In this document: one piece after another, positions 24,854 through 34,051 of the stretch
Position numbering within the stretch: position 1 is the first letter of the stretch
How the letters are laid out: each line of letters starts with the position of its first letter
Source: VBDM01 sp041496705
GTDB taxonomy: Bacteria; Pseudomonadota; Gammaproteobacteria; Burkholderiales; SG8-39
DNA length: 53,544 nt
Direction of reading: 5' to 3'
Assembly (NCBI GenBank): GCA_041496705.1
Contig: JBGQFD010000010.1
Span: 1-53,544, forward strand
Program-made: the position numbers and the translations under genes
Notes under the pieces: generated by a model
The model's database searches: none
What the model was told of the DNA's origin: nothing
The model's input: the letters and a program-made list of their open reading frames with translations, nothing else

Positions 24854-25309
24854 TCAGTCTTGAATCCAGGGGAGATTCGCGACCCGCCAGCCGCCCACGC
24901 TGCTGCGATGCTCATGTGCGTCCTTGTCGCCTTCGAATCCCTGGAGAATGTTGAATGCTTTCGCGTAACCGGCTTGCTTGGCCGCAACGGCGGCGTGATG
25001 TGATCGCGCCCCAGACCGGCAAAGAAACAGGACCGGCGCGTCGGTATTCGGCACCTGTTTCTGCAGTTGCTCGAGGAATCTAGCGTTGCGCTGTCCCTCT
25101 GGGTAGGAATTCCACTCGATCAATAGTGAATCGGGAATGTGGCCAACAAAATCCCATTCGGGCTGCGTGCGCACATCGACGAGTTTGGTACCGGGTATCT
25201 GTTGCATGAGAGTACGCGCTTCTACCGGGAGCAGCGCGCCCGCATACGGAAGTTTCATGGTTTCCGCGCGCTCTTTGGCACGGGCCAGTATATCGTCTGT
25301 AGAGTCCAT
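24854..25309 (-). CDS. Rhodanese-domain sulfurtransferase
   Basis: A single rhodanese domain protein of 151 residues. GTKLVDVRTQPEWDFVGHIP is the CH2A-like motif and LFLCRSGARSHHAA holds the active-site Cys (C-R-S-G-A-R loop, about residue 97), which would carry the persulfide. No signal peptide, so cytoplasmic. It stands alone between dctP and glnA; the role (cyanide detoxification, sulfur transfer) is not shown by context. The 270-base gaps on both sides show no other gene. Confidence 0.87.
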   Translation of the reverse strand: MDSTDDILARAKERAETMKLPYAGALLPVEARTLMQQIPGTKLVDVRTQPEWDFVGHIPDSLLIEWNSYPEGQRNARFLEQLQKQVPNTDAPVLFLCRSGARSHHAAVAAKQAGYAKAFNILQGFEGDKDAHEHRSSVGGWRVANLPWIQD

Positions 25310-25578
25310 AAACGGAAGTGCCCGTGAGCGTAAGAGTGGATGTGTTCGTTTAGTTTAACGCACTGCCGCAAGCTGCCGTCGATGCCTTCGCACTGGCCTG
25401 GTGCGTCTAGTCCCTCCCGCGCGCCGGTTTGGTGCACTACGCCCCCCCGGATCGCTTATGGCACAATGTGCTGCCTCTTTCGCACCCGATGGCATGGAAT
25501 CTGCAAACAATTCGACCCATCTGGCGCTTTTCCGGTTCGCAACCCACATAACAGTCTGCACTTTAAGGAGATCCCGCA

Positions 25579-26994
25579 ATGGCAATGTCTGCCAGTGACG
25601 TACTGAAATTGATCAAGGAGAAGGAGGTCAAGTTCGTCGACCTGCGCTTCACCGACACCCGTGGAAAGGAGCAGCACGTCTCAGTGCCGGCCAAGGCATT
25701 CGCGATGGACAAGTTCGAAAGCGGGCATTTTTTCGACGGTTCTTCGATCGCTGGATGGAAGAGTATTGAGGCCTCGGACATGCTGCTGATGCCCGATCCG
25801 GATTCCGCGCGAATGGATCCGTTTACCGACGAACCCGTGCTCAACCTGAGTTGCGATGCGGTGGAACCGGCGGATGGGAAAGGCTACGACCGCGATCCGC
25901 GCACCATCGCCAAGCGCGCCGAGGCATACCTCAAGTCCAGCGGCCTAGGCGATACCGCCTATTTCGGTCCCGAGCCCGAATTCTTCATTTTCGACTCGGT
26001 GACCTGGAGCGTGGACATGTCCGGCTGCTTCGTGAAAATCAAATCCGAAGAGGCGCCCTGGTCGTCCGGAGTGGAATACGAAGGCGGCAACATGGGCCAT
26101 CGGGCCCCGGTAAAGGGAGGCTATTTCCCGGTGGCGCCGGCCGACTCTCAGCAGGACATCCGCAACGCAATCTGTTTGGCGCTCGAGCAGCAGGGGGTCG
26201 AGGTCGAGGTACATCACCACGAAGTCGCTGCAGCCGGGCAAAACGAGATCGGCACGAAGTTCAACAGCTTGGTGAAGCGCGCAGACTGGATGCAGATCCT
26301 CAAGTACACGATTTGGAATGTCGCGCACTCTTATGGGAAGACTGCCACGTTCATGCCCAAGCCCATCGTGGGTGACAACGGGTCGGGGATGCACGTGCAC
26401 CAATCCGTGTGGAAGGACGGCAAGAATCTCTTTACCGGTAACGGCTACGCAGGCCTCTCCGACTTTGCGCTTCACTATATCGGGGGCATCATCAAGCACG
26501 CTAAGGCCCTCAATGCGATCACCAATCCCGGTACGAACTCCTATAAGCGCCTAGTCCCTGGGTTCGAGGCGCCGATCAATCTCGCGTATTCGTCGCGCAA
26601 CCGGTCGGCGGCGTGCCGCATTCCGCTGGTAACCAACCCCAAGGCGCGTCGCGTGGAAGTCCGCTTTCCCGATCCCACCGCCAACCCGTATCTCGCGTTT
26701 GCCGCGATGCTCATGGCGGGTCTGGATGGCGTTCAGAACAAGATTCATCCTGGCGATCCGATCGACAAGAACCTCTACGATCTGCCCCCGGCACAGGCCA
26801 AGAAAGTCCAGAATGTCTGCTCTTCGCTCGATATGGCGATCGAGCATCTCAACAAGGATCGCGAGTTCCTGACGAAGGGCGGAGTGTTTTCCGACGACAT
26901 GCTCGATGCGTACTGCGCGCTGAAGATGGAAGAAGTCACCCGCTTCCGGATGACTACCCATCCGGTCGAGTTCGACATGTACTACAGCTCCTAG
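25579..26994 (+). CDS. glnA: Glutamine synthetase type I
   Basis: ATP-dependent synthesis of glutamine from glutamate and ammonia, the main ammonia assimilation step. 471 residues, a normal GSI-beta length. AAGGAGAT precedes the ATG. FDGSSIAGWKSI, FGPEPEFFIFD, NGSGMHVHQSVWKDGKNLF and NRSAACRIP form the active site, and the adenylylation Tyr lies in KNLYDLPPAQ near residue 397. A DUF4124 gene and ntrBC follow, as in many betaproteobacteria. Nitrogen control through NtrC is expected, but I found no well-spaced sigma54 site upstream. Confidence 0.98.
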   Translation: MAMSASDVLKLIKEKEVKFVDLRFTDTRGKEQHVSVPAKAFAMDKFESGHFFDGSSIAGWKSIEASDMLLMPDPDSARMDPFTDEPVLNLSCDAVEPADGKGYDRDPRTIAKRAEAYLKSSGLGDTAYFGPEPEFFIFDSVTWSVDMSGCFVKIKSEEAPWSSGVEYEGGNMGHRAPVKGGYFPVAPADSQQDIRNAICLALEQQGVEVEVHHHEVAAAGQNEIGTKFNSLVKRADWMQILKYTIWNVAHSYGKTATFMPKPIVGDNGSGMHVHQSVWKDGKNLFTGNGYAGLSDFALHYIGGIIKHAKALNAITNPGTNSYKRLVPGFEAPINLAYSSRNRSAACRIPLVTNPKARRVEVRFPDPTANPYLAFAAMLMAGLDGVQNKIHPGDPIDKNLYDLPPAQAKKVQNVCSSLDMAIEHLNKDREFLTKGGVFSDDMLDAYCALKMEEVTRFRMTTHPVEFDMYYSS

Positions 26995-27034
26995 AGGAGC
27001 GGGCTGGGCCCGGGCCAGCCGAGCCAGAACGAGG

Positions 27035-27072
27035 AGGACGGCGCGCCCGCCAAGGGCGTTTCGTCCTTTTTT
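27035..27072 (+). terminator. Rho-independent terminator after glnA
   Basis: Outer stem AGGACG (27035-27040) with CGTCCT (27062-27067), inner stem CGCCC with GGGCG, loop GCCAA, followed by a run of six T. It separates glnA from the downstream DUF4124 gene. Confidence 0.85.
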
Positions 27073-27133
27073 CATTTGAAATCATGGTTATTTTGGCCTA
27101 CACTTAATTCTCCCAAACGGGTCTGGGGGAGGC

Positions 27134-27595
27134 ATGGCGTTGAGCAAGGGATCGATCGGCTTGTTTTTTCTCGCGCTGGTTGCGCCTTGCGGGCACGCAC
27201 AGAGCGAGGTCTACAAGTGTCCCGACGCGAGCGGGCGGCCCACCTACACGAACGTCAAGCGCGACACCATCGGCAAGAAGTGCACCCTGGTCAGCAAAGA
27301 GGTATCGGTCGTCCCAGCGCAAAGACCGGTGCGCTCCATGCAGTCCCCGGGCACCACCGGGTCCGCGGCCGTACGCAACGAAAACCGGCGAAAGATCATC
27401 GAGTCGGAGCTGGAGAACGAGCAGCAACTGCTTACCGGGGCGAGGCAGCAACTTTCCGAACAGGAGGGAGTCCGCAGTGGGGACGAGCGCAACTACGCCA
27501 GGGTCCTCGATCGCTTGAGACCTTTTCAGGAAGCTATCGACCAGCACAGCAAGAACATCGAGCAGCTTCGCGCCGAACTCGACCGGCTGAGGTAA
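27134..27595 (+). CDS. DUF4124-domain periplasmic protein with coiled coil
   Basis: A 153-residue exported protein of unknown function. A signal peptide (GSIGLFFLALVAPCGHAQS) precedes a DUF4124 segment (EVYKCPDASGRPTYTNVK), which has the Y/K-x-x-D-x-x-G-x-x-x-Y/F-T-N signature. The C-terminal half (about 85-153) is a charged heptad-rich coiled coil. Between glnA and ntrB this protein is common in betaproteobacteria, but no nitrogen role is established that I can name. Confidence 0.8.
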   Translation: MALSKGSIGLFFLALVAPCGHAQSEVYKCPDASGRPTYTNVKRDTIGKKCTLVSKEVSVVPAQRPVRSMQSPGTTGSAAVRNENRRKIIESELENEQQLLTGARQQLSEQEGVRSGDERNYARVLDRLRPFQEAIDQHSKNIEQLRAELDRLR

Positions 27596-27710
27596 GTTCA
27601 ACGCTCCGGCCCGGATCGATCGGGCTCTTGCAGGACGATGAGGCCCTACCGTGGGCTTGCGGGTGTGCCAGTTCACAGCATCCGTCTGTCCTCGCACGGG
27701 AAATTCAAGC

Positions 27711-28790
27711 ATGAGTGCCGAGGCATTCTCCGGTTTGGAGTTGCTCGCTACGGGTGTCGTGGTGCTGAACGGCGAACTCCAGGTCAGGTACGTCAACCCT
27801 GCCGCTGAGGCATTGTTCGCTACCGGTCGCAGGGGGCTGCTGGGGCAGTCCTTTCCCGCACTTTTCGCCGATTCCATTCCGCTCGAGGGACTGCTGCGCC
27901 AAGCTCTTCTGGAGGAACGAGGTTTTGCCGACCAGGATCTGATCCTTACCCCGCCTGGACAGGAGCCGCTGCATCTCAACTGCCTTGTCACGCCCCTGGA
28001 ATCTCCAGCCGTGGCCTTGCTCCTCGAGCTGCGGCCGATTGACCAGCGACTGCGCATTGAGCGCGAGGAACGCCGGCTCAACCAGCATCAGGCAAACCGC
28101 GAACTGATTCGCAATCTCGCACACGAAATCAAGAATCCCCTGGGCGGCTTGCGCGGCTCGGCCCAACTGCTCGAGCGCGAACTCGATCGCCCGGCCCTGC
28201 GGGAGTACACCCGCGTGATCATCAAGGAGGCCGACCGGCTGCAGGCGCTGATGAACCGCCTGCTGGCGCCACACCGCCCAGCCAGCCAGGTGCCCATGAA
28301 CATTCACGAGGTGTGCGAGCGGGTGCGCAGCCTAATTCTCGCGGAATTTCCGGAGGGAATCCGGGTCGAGCGTGACTACGACGCCAGCCTCCCGGAATTC
28401 CGCGGCGACCCTGAGCAGCTCATCCAGGCCGTCCTCAACATCGTGCGCAACGCCGCGCAGGCGATCTGCAGGAGTGCTGGACCGACGCCGCCGCGTGGCG
28501 GACGGATTCTGCTTCGAACGCGGGTCGCACGGCGCGTTGCCTTGGCCCGGCACCTGCACAAGCTGGCATTAGAATTGCAAGTGATTGACAACGGTCCGGG
28601 TGTGCCGGCAGAAATCCGCGACAGAATCTTCTTCCCTCTAGTGACGGGCGGAGAGGGTGGAACCGGGCTCGGACTGACACTGGCGCAGACTTTCGTCCAG
28701 CACCACCAAGGGGTGGTCGAGTGCGAGAGCCAGCCTGGAAGGACCTGTTTCCGTATCGTGCTGCCGATACGCGGAAGGACCACCGCATGA
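27711..28790 (+). CDS. glnL: Nitrogen regulation histidine kinase NtrB
   Basis: Cytoplasmic sensor kinase/phosphatase of 359 residues for NtrC. A PAS domain at the N-terminus (FSGLELLATGVVVLNGELQV) is followed by the H box NLAHEIKNPLGGLRGSAQ (phosphorylated His near residue 140), the N box LNIVRNAAQAI and the G boxes DNGPGVP and GGTGLGLTLAQ. In known systems PII protein controls its kinase/phosphatase balance. The stop overlaps the ntrC start (ATGA). Confidence 0.95.
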   Translation: MSAEAFSGLELLATGVVVLNGELQVRYVNPAAEALFATGRRGLLGQSFPALFADSIPLEGLLRQALLEERGFADQDLILTPPGQEPLHLNCLVTPLESPAVALLLELRPIDQRLRIEREERRLNQHQANRELIRNLAHEIKNPLGGLRGSAQLLERELDRPALREYTRVIIKEADRLQALMNRLLAPHRPASQVPMNIHEVCERVRSLILAEFPEGIRVERDYDASLPEFRGDPEQLIQAVLNIVRNAAQAICRSAGPTPPRGGRILLRTRVARRVALARHLHKLALELQVIDNGPGVPAEIRDRIFFPLVTGGEGGTGLGLTLAQTFVQHHQGVVECESQPGRTCFRIVLPIRGRTTA

Positions 28791-30208
28791 GACCTGTCTG
28801 GGTCATTGACGACGATCGTTCGATCCGCTGGGTATTCGAGAAGGCCCTCGCCCGCGAAGGCATTCCTTTCCAGACCTTCGCCCAAGCCAACGACGCACTG
28901 GATGAACTCGCGGCTGCCGGCGCGCCACAGGTTCTGGTGTCGGACATTCGCATGCCGGGAACTACCGGGCTGGAGCTGTTGCAGAGCGTCAAGCAGAGAT
29001 TTCCGAACGTCCCGGTGATCATCATGACCGCCTACTCGGACCTGGAATCGGCGGTCGCTGCGTTTCAGGGGGGGGCTTTCGAATATCTTCCAAAACCATT
29101 CGACGTCGATCAGGCGGTTGAGCTGATTCGACGCGCGCTCGAAGAGAGTGCGCGTGAGGACAAGAAGGAGGAAACTCTCGCGGTTTCGCCGGAGATTCTC
29201 GGGCAGGCCCAGTCGATGCAGGAGGTGTTTCGCGCCGTAGGCCGGCTTTCCCAGTCCGGTGCCACAGTGCTGATCACGGGGGAATCGGGGACCGGAAAGG
29301 AACTCGTTGCGCGCGCGCTGCACCGCCACAGTCCACGCTCGGACAAGCCATTCATCGCCATCAATACTGCGGCGATGCCCAAGGACTTGCTCGAGTCGGA
29401 GCTGTTTGGCCACGAACGGGGCGCGTTTACGGGTGCGCAGTCGATGCGCAGAGGGCGATTTGAGCAGGCCGAGGAAGGCACGCTCTTCCTCGACGAAATC
29501 GGTGACATGCCTGCGGAACTGCAGACGCGCCTGCTGCGCGTGCTCTCTGACGAAACCTACTACCGGGTCGGCGGTCACCAGCCGATTCACGCCAACGTTC
29601 GTGTCATTGCCGCCACCAATCAGGAACTGGAAGCCCGCGTGCGGGCAGGGCTGTTTCGCGAGGACCTCTATCACCGATTGAACGTCATCCGCCTGCGGCT
29701 GCCTTCGTTGCGAGAACGCCGCGAGGACATCCCGCTGCTAACACGTCACTTTCTGGCAAAGTCGGCGCACCAACTCGGCACCGAGCCGAAGCGCCTTTCG
29801 GAGGCGGCGATGGCGTACCTCTCTGCGCAGGATCTGCCAGGAAACGTGCGGCAGCTCGAAAACGTTTGCCACTGGCTCACGGTAATGTCTCCTACCCAGA
29901 TCGTCGAGATTAGCGACTTTCCTGCGGACCTGCGCGAGACGCGTCCCGCCCTCGCCGCCGATTGGCTCGCGGCGCTCGCGCAGGAAGCCGACCGGCGGCT
30001 CGCCAGAGGAGACACCAACATCATGGACGACCTGTCGAGGAGCTTCGAACGAACTTTGATCGCCAAAACGCTCGTCCACACGGGCGGCCGGCGCATCGAG
30101 GCGGCCGGTCTTCTCGGTATCGGTCGCAACACGATTACCCGGAAGATTGTGGAACTGGGCATTGAGGCCGGCGATCCCTCCGACGCCACGAAACCCGATG
30201 CGGCCTAG
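28787..30208 (+). CDS. glnG: Nitrogen regulation response regulator NtrC
   Basis: Sigma54-dependent activator of 473 residues. The receiver domain has VIDDDRS and the phospho-acceptor Asp in VLVSDIRMPG (about residue 54). The AAA+ domain shows Walker A GESGTGKE, the GAFTGA loop that contacts sigma54, and Walker B GTLFLDEIGD. The C-terminal Fis-type HTH is RRIEAAGLLGIGRNTITRKI. It is coupled to ntrB by an ATGA overlap. Confidence 0.96.
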   Translation: MRPVWVIDDDRSIRWVFEKALAREGIPFQTFAQANDALDELAAAGAPQVLVSDIRMPGTTGLELLQSVKQRFPNVPVIIMTAYSDLESAVAAFQGGAFEYLPKPFDVDQAVELIRRALEESAREDKKEETLAVSPEILGQAQSMQEVFRAVGRLSQSGATVLITGESGTGKELVARALHRHSPRSDKPFIAINTAAMPKDLLESELFGHERGAFTGAQSMRRGRFEQAEEGTLFLDEIGDMPAELQTRLLRVLSDETYYRVGGHQPIHANVRVIAATNQELEARVRAGLFREDLYHRLNVIRLRLPSLRERREDIPLLTRHFLAKSAHQLGTEPKRLSEAAMAYLSAQDLPGNVRQLENVCHWLTVMSPTQIVEISDFPADLRETRPALAADWLAALAQEADRRLARGDTNIMDDLSRSFERTLIAKTLVHTGGRRIEAAGLLGIGRNTITRKIVELGIEAGDPSDATKPDAA

Positions 30209-30235
30209 GACAATTTGGAAGGCAGGGAGAACGCA

Positions 30236-31432
30236 GTGAACCTCGCGCCTTCTGCCCCTTACAGCGTGGAATTTCCCGCCGGAGTGGAAATCCGTGCAGA
30301 ACCTCTACCCGGGCAGGACCGCATTCTGAGTACGGCTGCCCTGGGCTTCATCGCCAAACTGCATCGCGCGTTCGAGACCCGCCGGCAGGATCTCCTGGGA
30401 CGGCGCGCGTCGCGCCAAAGCGAGTTCGACGCGGGAAGGCTGCCAGATTTCCACCCCGAGACCAAGCGCATCCGTGAGTCGGCATGGCGCATCGCGCCGC
30501 AGCCGGCGGACATGCTGGACCGCCGGGTGGAGATCACTGGGCCTACGGACCGGAAGATGGTCATCAACGCGCTCAACTCGGGGGCCTCGACGTTCATGGC
30601 AGATTTCGAGGACGCCAACTGTCCTACCTGGACCAACATGATCGGCGGCCAGGTCAATCTGCACGACGCGGTGCGACGCACGATCGGATTCGAGCAGGGT
30701 GGCAAGAGCTACAGGCTCAACGACCGAGTTGCGGTCCTGATTCCGCGCCCGCGAGGCTGGCACCTCGACGAGAAGCACGCGCTGGTCGACGGCAAGCCTG
30801 TTTCCGGAGCCATCTTCGATTTTGCGCTCTATTTTTTCCACAATGCACGGGAGCTGCGCGAGCGTGGCACCGGCCCCTACTTCTACCTGCCGAAGATGGA
30901 ATCCCATCTGGAGGCGCGTCTTTGGAACGACATATTCAAGCTGGCGCAAGATGAACTGGGTGTACCACAGGGGACGATCAAGGCGACGGCGCTGATCGAG
31001 ACGGTGGTGGCGGCGTTCGAAATGGACGAGATACTCTGGGAACTTCGCGAGCATTCTGCCGGACTCAATATCGGGCGCTGGGACTACATCTTTTCCTGCA
31101 TCAAGAAATTCCGCGCGAACCGCGAGTTTTGCCTGGCCGACCGTGCGCAGGTGACCATGACCGCACCGTTTATGCGCGCCTACGCGCTGCTCCTTGTCAA
31201 GACCTGCCACCGGCGTGGGGCGCCGGCGATGGGGGGCATGGCCGCGAAGGTCAGCAAGGAACTGTTCCGGACACTGCTGGCCGAGGAATTGCCCAAAGTG
31301 AGATTGCACCTGGGCGAGCCGGCGTGGAAGGCCGGCAAGTACGAATCCGCCGCGCAGCTTTTCGACCGTATCACTACCGACGACCGATACGTCGAGTTTC
31401 TTAGCCTTCCCGCGTACGACTACGTCGCTTGA
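30236..31432 (+). pseudogene. aceB: Malate synthase A with in-frame internal deletion
   Basis: Glyoxylate-shunt enzyme family that condenses acetyl-CoA and glyoxylate. The frame is open for 398 residues from a GTG after GGGAGAA; family members have about 530. The N-terminal barrel is present, including FMADFEDANCPTW and IPRPRGWHLDEKH (catalytic Arg about 171-173). At about residue 337/338 (position 31246) the sequence jumps from GAPAMGGMAA straight to KVSKELFRTLLAEELPKV, which in intact enzymes lies about 130 residues later. The lost part should contain the NLMEDAATAE segment with the catalytic Asp (Asp447 in E. coli AceB). The protein is therefore probably inactive. The 3' end overlaps the convergent molybdopterin-subunit gene by 13 bases. 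Confidence 0.82.
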
Positions 31433-33549
31433 CCCATGGCGGCGACGATCCGATCGTGGGTGAGCGGAAGGTCGCGCACGCGCACGCCGAGCGCGTGCGC
31501 GACTGCATTGGCAATCGCAGCTGCCACGGGGCCTTGAGCGGCTTCCCCAGCGCCGACGGCAGGGAAGTCCGGGCGGTCGATCAATTCGACTTCGACAGAA
31601 GGAACTTCGCTGAATTTGAGGATCGGGTAGTCTTCCCAGCCCAGGCTGGCGATCCCATGGCTACCGAGCCTGACCTGCTCCTTGAGTGTCCAGCTGGTCG
31701 ATTGGATCGCACCGCCCTCGATCTGGTTGATCACCCCGTCGGGATTGATGACAAGTCCGACATCTACCGCGACCACGAGGCGGGTCACGCGAACCTCGTG
31801 GTCGATGCGAACTTCCGCGGCGACCGCGCAATAGGCGCCGAGATTCTTGTATTTCGCGAACGCCAGGCCGTGGCCGCGGCCTTCTTCGGATCTCCAGCCG
31901 CTCCAATTGGCGCGCCGCGCCACCTTTTCGATGACCGCGCAGGCTCGTGGGTCCTTCAGGTGGCGCAGCCGGAACGCGACCGGATCCATTTGGGCTGCGG
32001 TAGCGAGCTCATCCATGAAGGACTCGATGGCGAACACGTTCGCGTACGCACCCAGGGATCTAAGTGCTGACGTGCGCACCGGCATCTCTCGAACGTAGTG
32101 ATTCACGACGCGCTGGTTGGGGAACTCATAGAGCGGGATCGAATTGCGATCGGCAGCGCCGGCCGGAAGCGGCATGTTGATGGCGGAAGGTCGGCTGAAA
32201 GGATTCGCGATGTGCCACGCGGCGAGCAACGCGGGATGGTCCGAGCGGCCCGGCCGGGCGCTGTGACCGTTGCTCCACAACTCGTGCTGCCAGTCGGTGA
32301 TGTTGCCCTCCGCGTCGAGCGCCGCCCGCAGGGTCAGGGCCATGGCAGGCCCGCAGGGCGCCCAGCCAAACTCGTCATCGCGCATCCACTGCAGCAGCAC
32401 CGGTCGCCCGCCTGCCGCGCGCGCAAGCAGGGCGGCATCCAGGGCAACGTCGTCGGCGCCGTTGTGACCATAGCAGCCCGATCCTTCGGCGTGTCGCACG
32501 ACGATCGCGTCCTTCGGCATGCGCAGCGCCTTCGAGAGGTCCGCTCGGAGATTGAAGATTCCCTGGCTGTGACTCCACACCGTGAGTTTGCCGGCTTCGA
32601 AGCGGGCAAGCGCGCAGGAGGGGCCGATCGACGCGTGCGAGATATACGGTTTGGTATAGGAAACCTCGAGAATCTTCGCCGAGCGGCATTTTGCGCCTGC
32701 ATCGCTCTTTTCGCTGATGACTCGGTGATCGATCGCGTGTTCCTTCAGCCACGCATGAATATCGCGGGGAAGAGGTTCCGCCTTCTCCCACTCCGCGGTG
32801 CTGCGCAGGATGCGCTGCGCAGCGACGGCGGTTGCCTCGCGCTCGGCGAGGACTCCGAGAAAATCTCCGTCGCGGACGATGGCTACGAATCCCGGTATCG
32901 ATTCGGCCTTGCTGCCATCCACGGAAACGAGTTTCGTGAATCCGTACTCTGGCCGCACCACGCGGCCGTACAACATGCCCGGCAAGACCATGTCCTGGAG
33001 GAAGCGGGGCCGCCCGGAAACCTTGTCCGGCAGGTCCCGGCGCGGCGCGGGCTGCCCCACCACACGATAGTCGCGCGGACCTTTCAACGGCAATTCGATG
33101 TCCACATCGCAGTCGAGGAGACCCTCGTCCGAGCACTCCCAGAAGCTGGTGCTCCGATGACCGGCGTGGACGGTTCCGTCGACGACGCGCAGGTCCGCGA
33201 TGGAGGCTCCCAGACGCATCGCTGCGCGCGCAAGAAGCAACGCCAGAGCCTGGGCGCACGCCTGGCGCAGTGCCGTGCCCGAATCCTGTATCGACAGGCT
33301 ACCGGAGGTGACACCCTCGTCAGGGCTCCTGCTCGTATCGGCGGGAATCATCTGGATTCTCTCCAGGGCGACACCGAGTTCCTCCGCTGCAATCTGGGCA
33401 AGGGCCGTCAGAATGCCCTGCCCGATTTCCACCTTGCCGCTGGAAATGGAGATCGTCCCGTCGCGATTCACCCGCAGCCACCGGGAGAGACGCGGATTCT
33501 TCTCCAGGCTGCCCGGACGCTTGAGCGTGGCTTCGGCGACCGTATTCAC
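31420..33549 (-). CDS. Molybdopterin-binding subunit of an IorB/xanthine dehydrogenase-family hydroxylase
   Basis: A 709-residue molybdenum hydroxylase subunit. The GTG at 33549 overlaps the stop of the [2Fe-2S] subunit (GTGA), which decides the start. SGKVEIGQGILTALAQIAAE, GSGCYGHNGADD (molybdopterin cytosine dinucleotide region) and the C-terminal VGAGEAAQGPVAAAIANAV with the presumed catalytic Glu place it in the isoquinoline 1-oxidoreductase/aldehyde oxidase group. No Tat signal is seen in the chosen start, so it should be cytoplasmic. Substrate unknown: N-heteroaromatics and aldehydes are typical. Confidence 0.88.
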   Translation of the reverse strand: MNTVAEATLKRPGSLEKNPRLSRWLRVNRDGTISISSGKVEIGQGILTALAQIAAEELGVALERIQMIPADTSRSPDEGVTSGSLSIQDSGTALRQACAQALALLLARAAMRLGASIADLRVVDGTVHAGHRSTSFWECSDEGLLDCDVDIELPLKGPRDYRVVGQPAPRRDLPDKVSGRPRFLQDMVLPGMLYGRVVRPEYGFTKLVSVDGSKAESIPGFVAIVRDGDFLGVLAEREATAVAAQRILRSTAEWEKAEPLPRDIHAWLKEHAIDHRVISEKSDAGAKCRSAKILEVSYTKPYISHASIGPSCALARFEAGKLTVWSHSQGIFNLRADLSKALRMPKDAIVVRHAEGSGCYGHNGADDVALDAALLARAAGGRPVLLQWMRDDEFGWAPCGPAMALTLRAALDAEGNITDWQHELWSNGHSARPGRSDHPALLAAWHIANPFSRPSAINMPLPAGAADRNSIPLYEFPNQRVVNHYVREMPVRTSALRSLGAYANVFAIESFMDELATAAQMDPVAFRLRHLKDPRACAVIEKVARRANWSGWRSEEGRGHGLAFAKYKNLGAYCAVAAEVRIDHEVRVTRLVVAVDVGLVINPDGVINQIEGGAIQSTSWTLKEQVRLGSHGIASLGWEDYPILKFSEVPSVEVELIDRPDFPAVGAGEAAQGPVAAAIANAVAHALGVRVRDLPLTHDRIVAAMGQAT

Positions 33550-34016
33550 GATGCCGTTTCCACAGCTGCACGCATGACCGCGCGAACGACGCGATTGTGC
33601 GAACCGCAGCGACACAGATTGCGATCCAGAGCGGCGCGAACGACTGCCTCGGTGGGCGCAGGGTTGCTTTGCAGGAGGGCAGCGGCGCTGATGAGGATGC
33701 CGCTTGTGCAGTACCCGCATTGTGCCGCTTGTTCGTCGAGGAACGCGCGCTGCAACGGGTGCAGTTCGCCGTCCTTCGCCAATCCCTCCACGGTAACTAC
33801 GCTTTTCCCAGCGATGGACCAGAGCGGCGTATCGCACGATGGCACGGCGTGGTTATCCAGGAGCACGAAGCAGGCGCCGCACTGACCGCTGCCACAGCCG
33901 AAGCGCGAGCCCTTCAGCCCGAGATCATCGCGCAACACGTAGAGCAGCGGCGTGTCAGGGCTTGCGACAATCTCGGTGGCGACTCCGTTGACGCTGAAGC
34001 CGAAGCGCTCTGGCAT
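33546..34016 (-). CDS. [2Fe-2S] subunit of the molybdenum hydroxylase (IorA-like)
   Basis: A 156-residue electron-transfer subunit. The plant-type ferredoxin cluster motif GCGSGQCGACFVLL near residues 42-55 and a distal C at about 64 bind one cluster; the second uses QCGYC and LCRCG in the C-terminal four-helix domain. ATG at 34016 gives MPERFGFSVNGVATEIVA, a natural start. It lies 35 bases after the TctC-like gene and is coupled to the large subunit. No FAD subunit gene is present, as usual for two-subunit IorAB enzymes. Confidence 0.92.
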   Translation of the reverse strand: MPERFGFSVNGVATEIVASPDTPLLYVLRDDLGLKGSRFGCGSGQCGACFVLLDNHAVPSCDTPLWSIAGKSVVTVEGLAKDGELHPLQRAFLDEQAAQCGYCTSGILISAAALLQSNPAPTEAVVRAALDRNLCRCGSHNRVVRAVMRAAVETAS

Positions 34017-34051
34017 GGGGAAAGGGTCAGATGCAGAATGCGCGTGCAAAC

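Noticed and set aside
25459..25474. TGGCAC-N7-TGC resembling a sigma54 site upstream of glnA
   Set aside because: The GG to GC distance is 13 rather than 12 bases, and sigma54 is strict about this spacing.
32098..33885. A long open frame on the plus strand across the molybdopterin subunit gene
   Set aside because: The opposite strand has complete molybdenum hydroxylase motifs; this frame is an artefact of high third-position GC.
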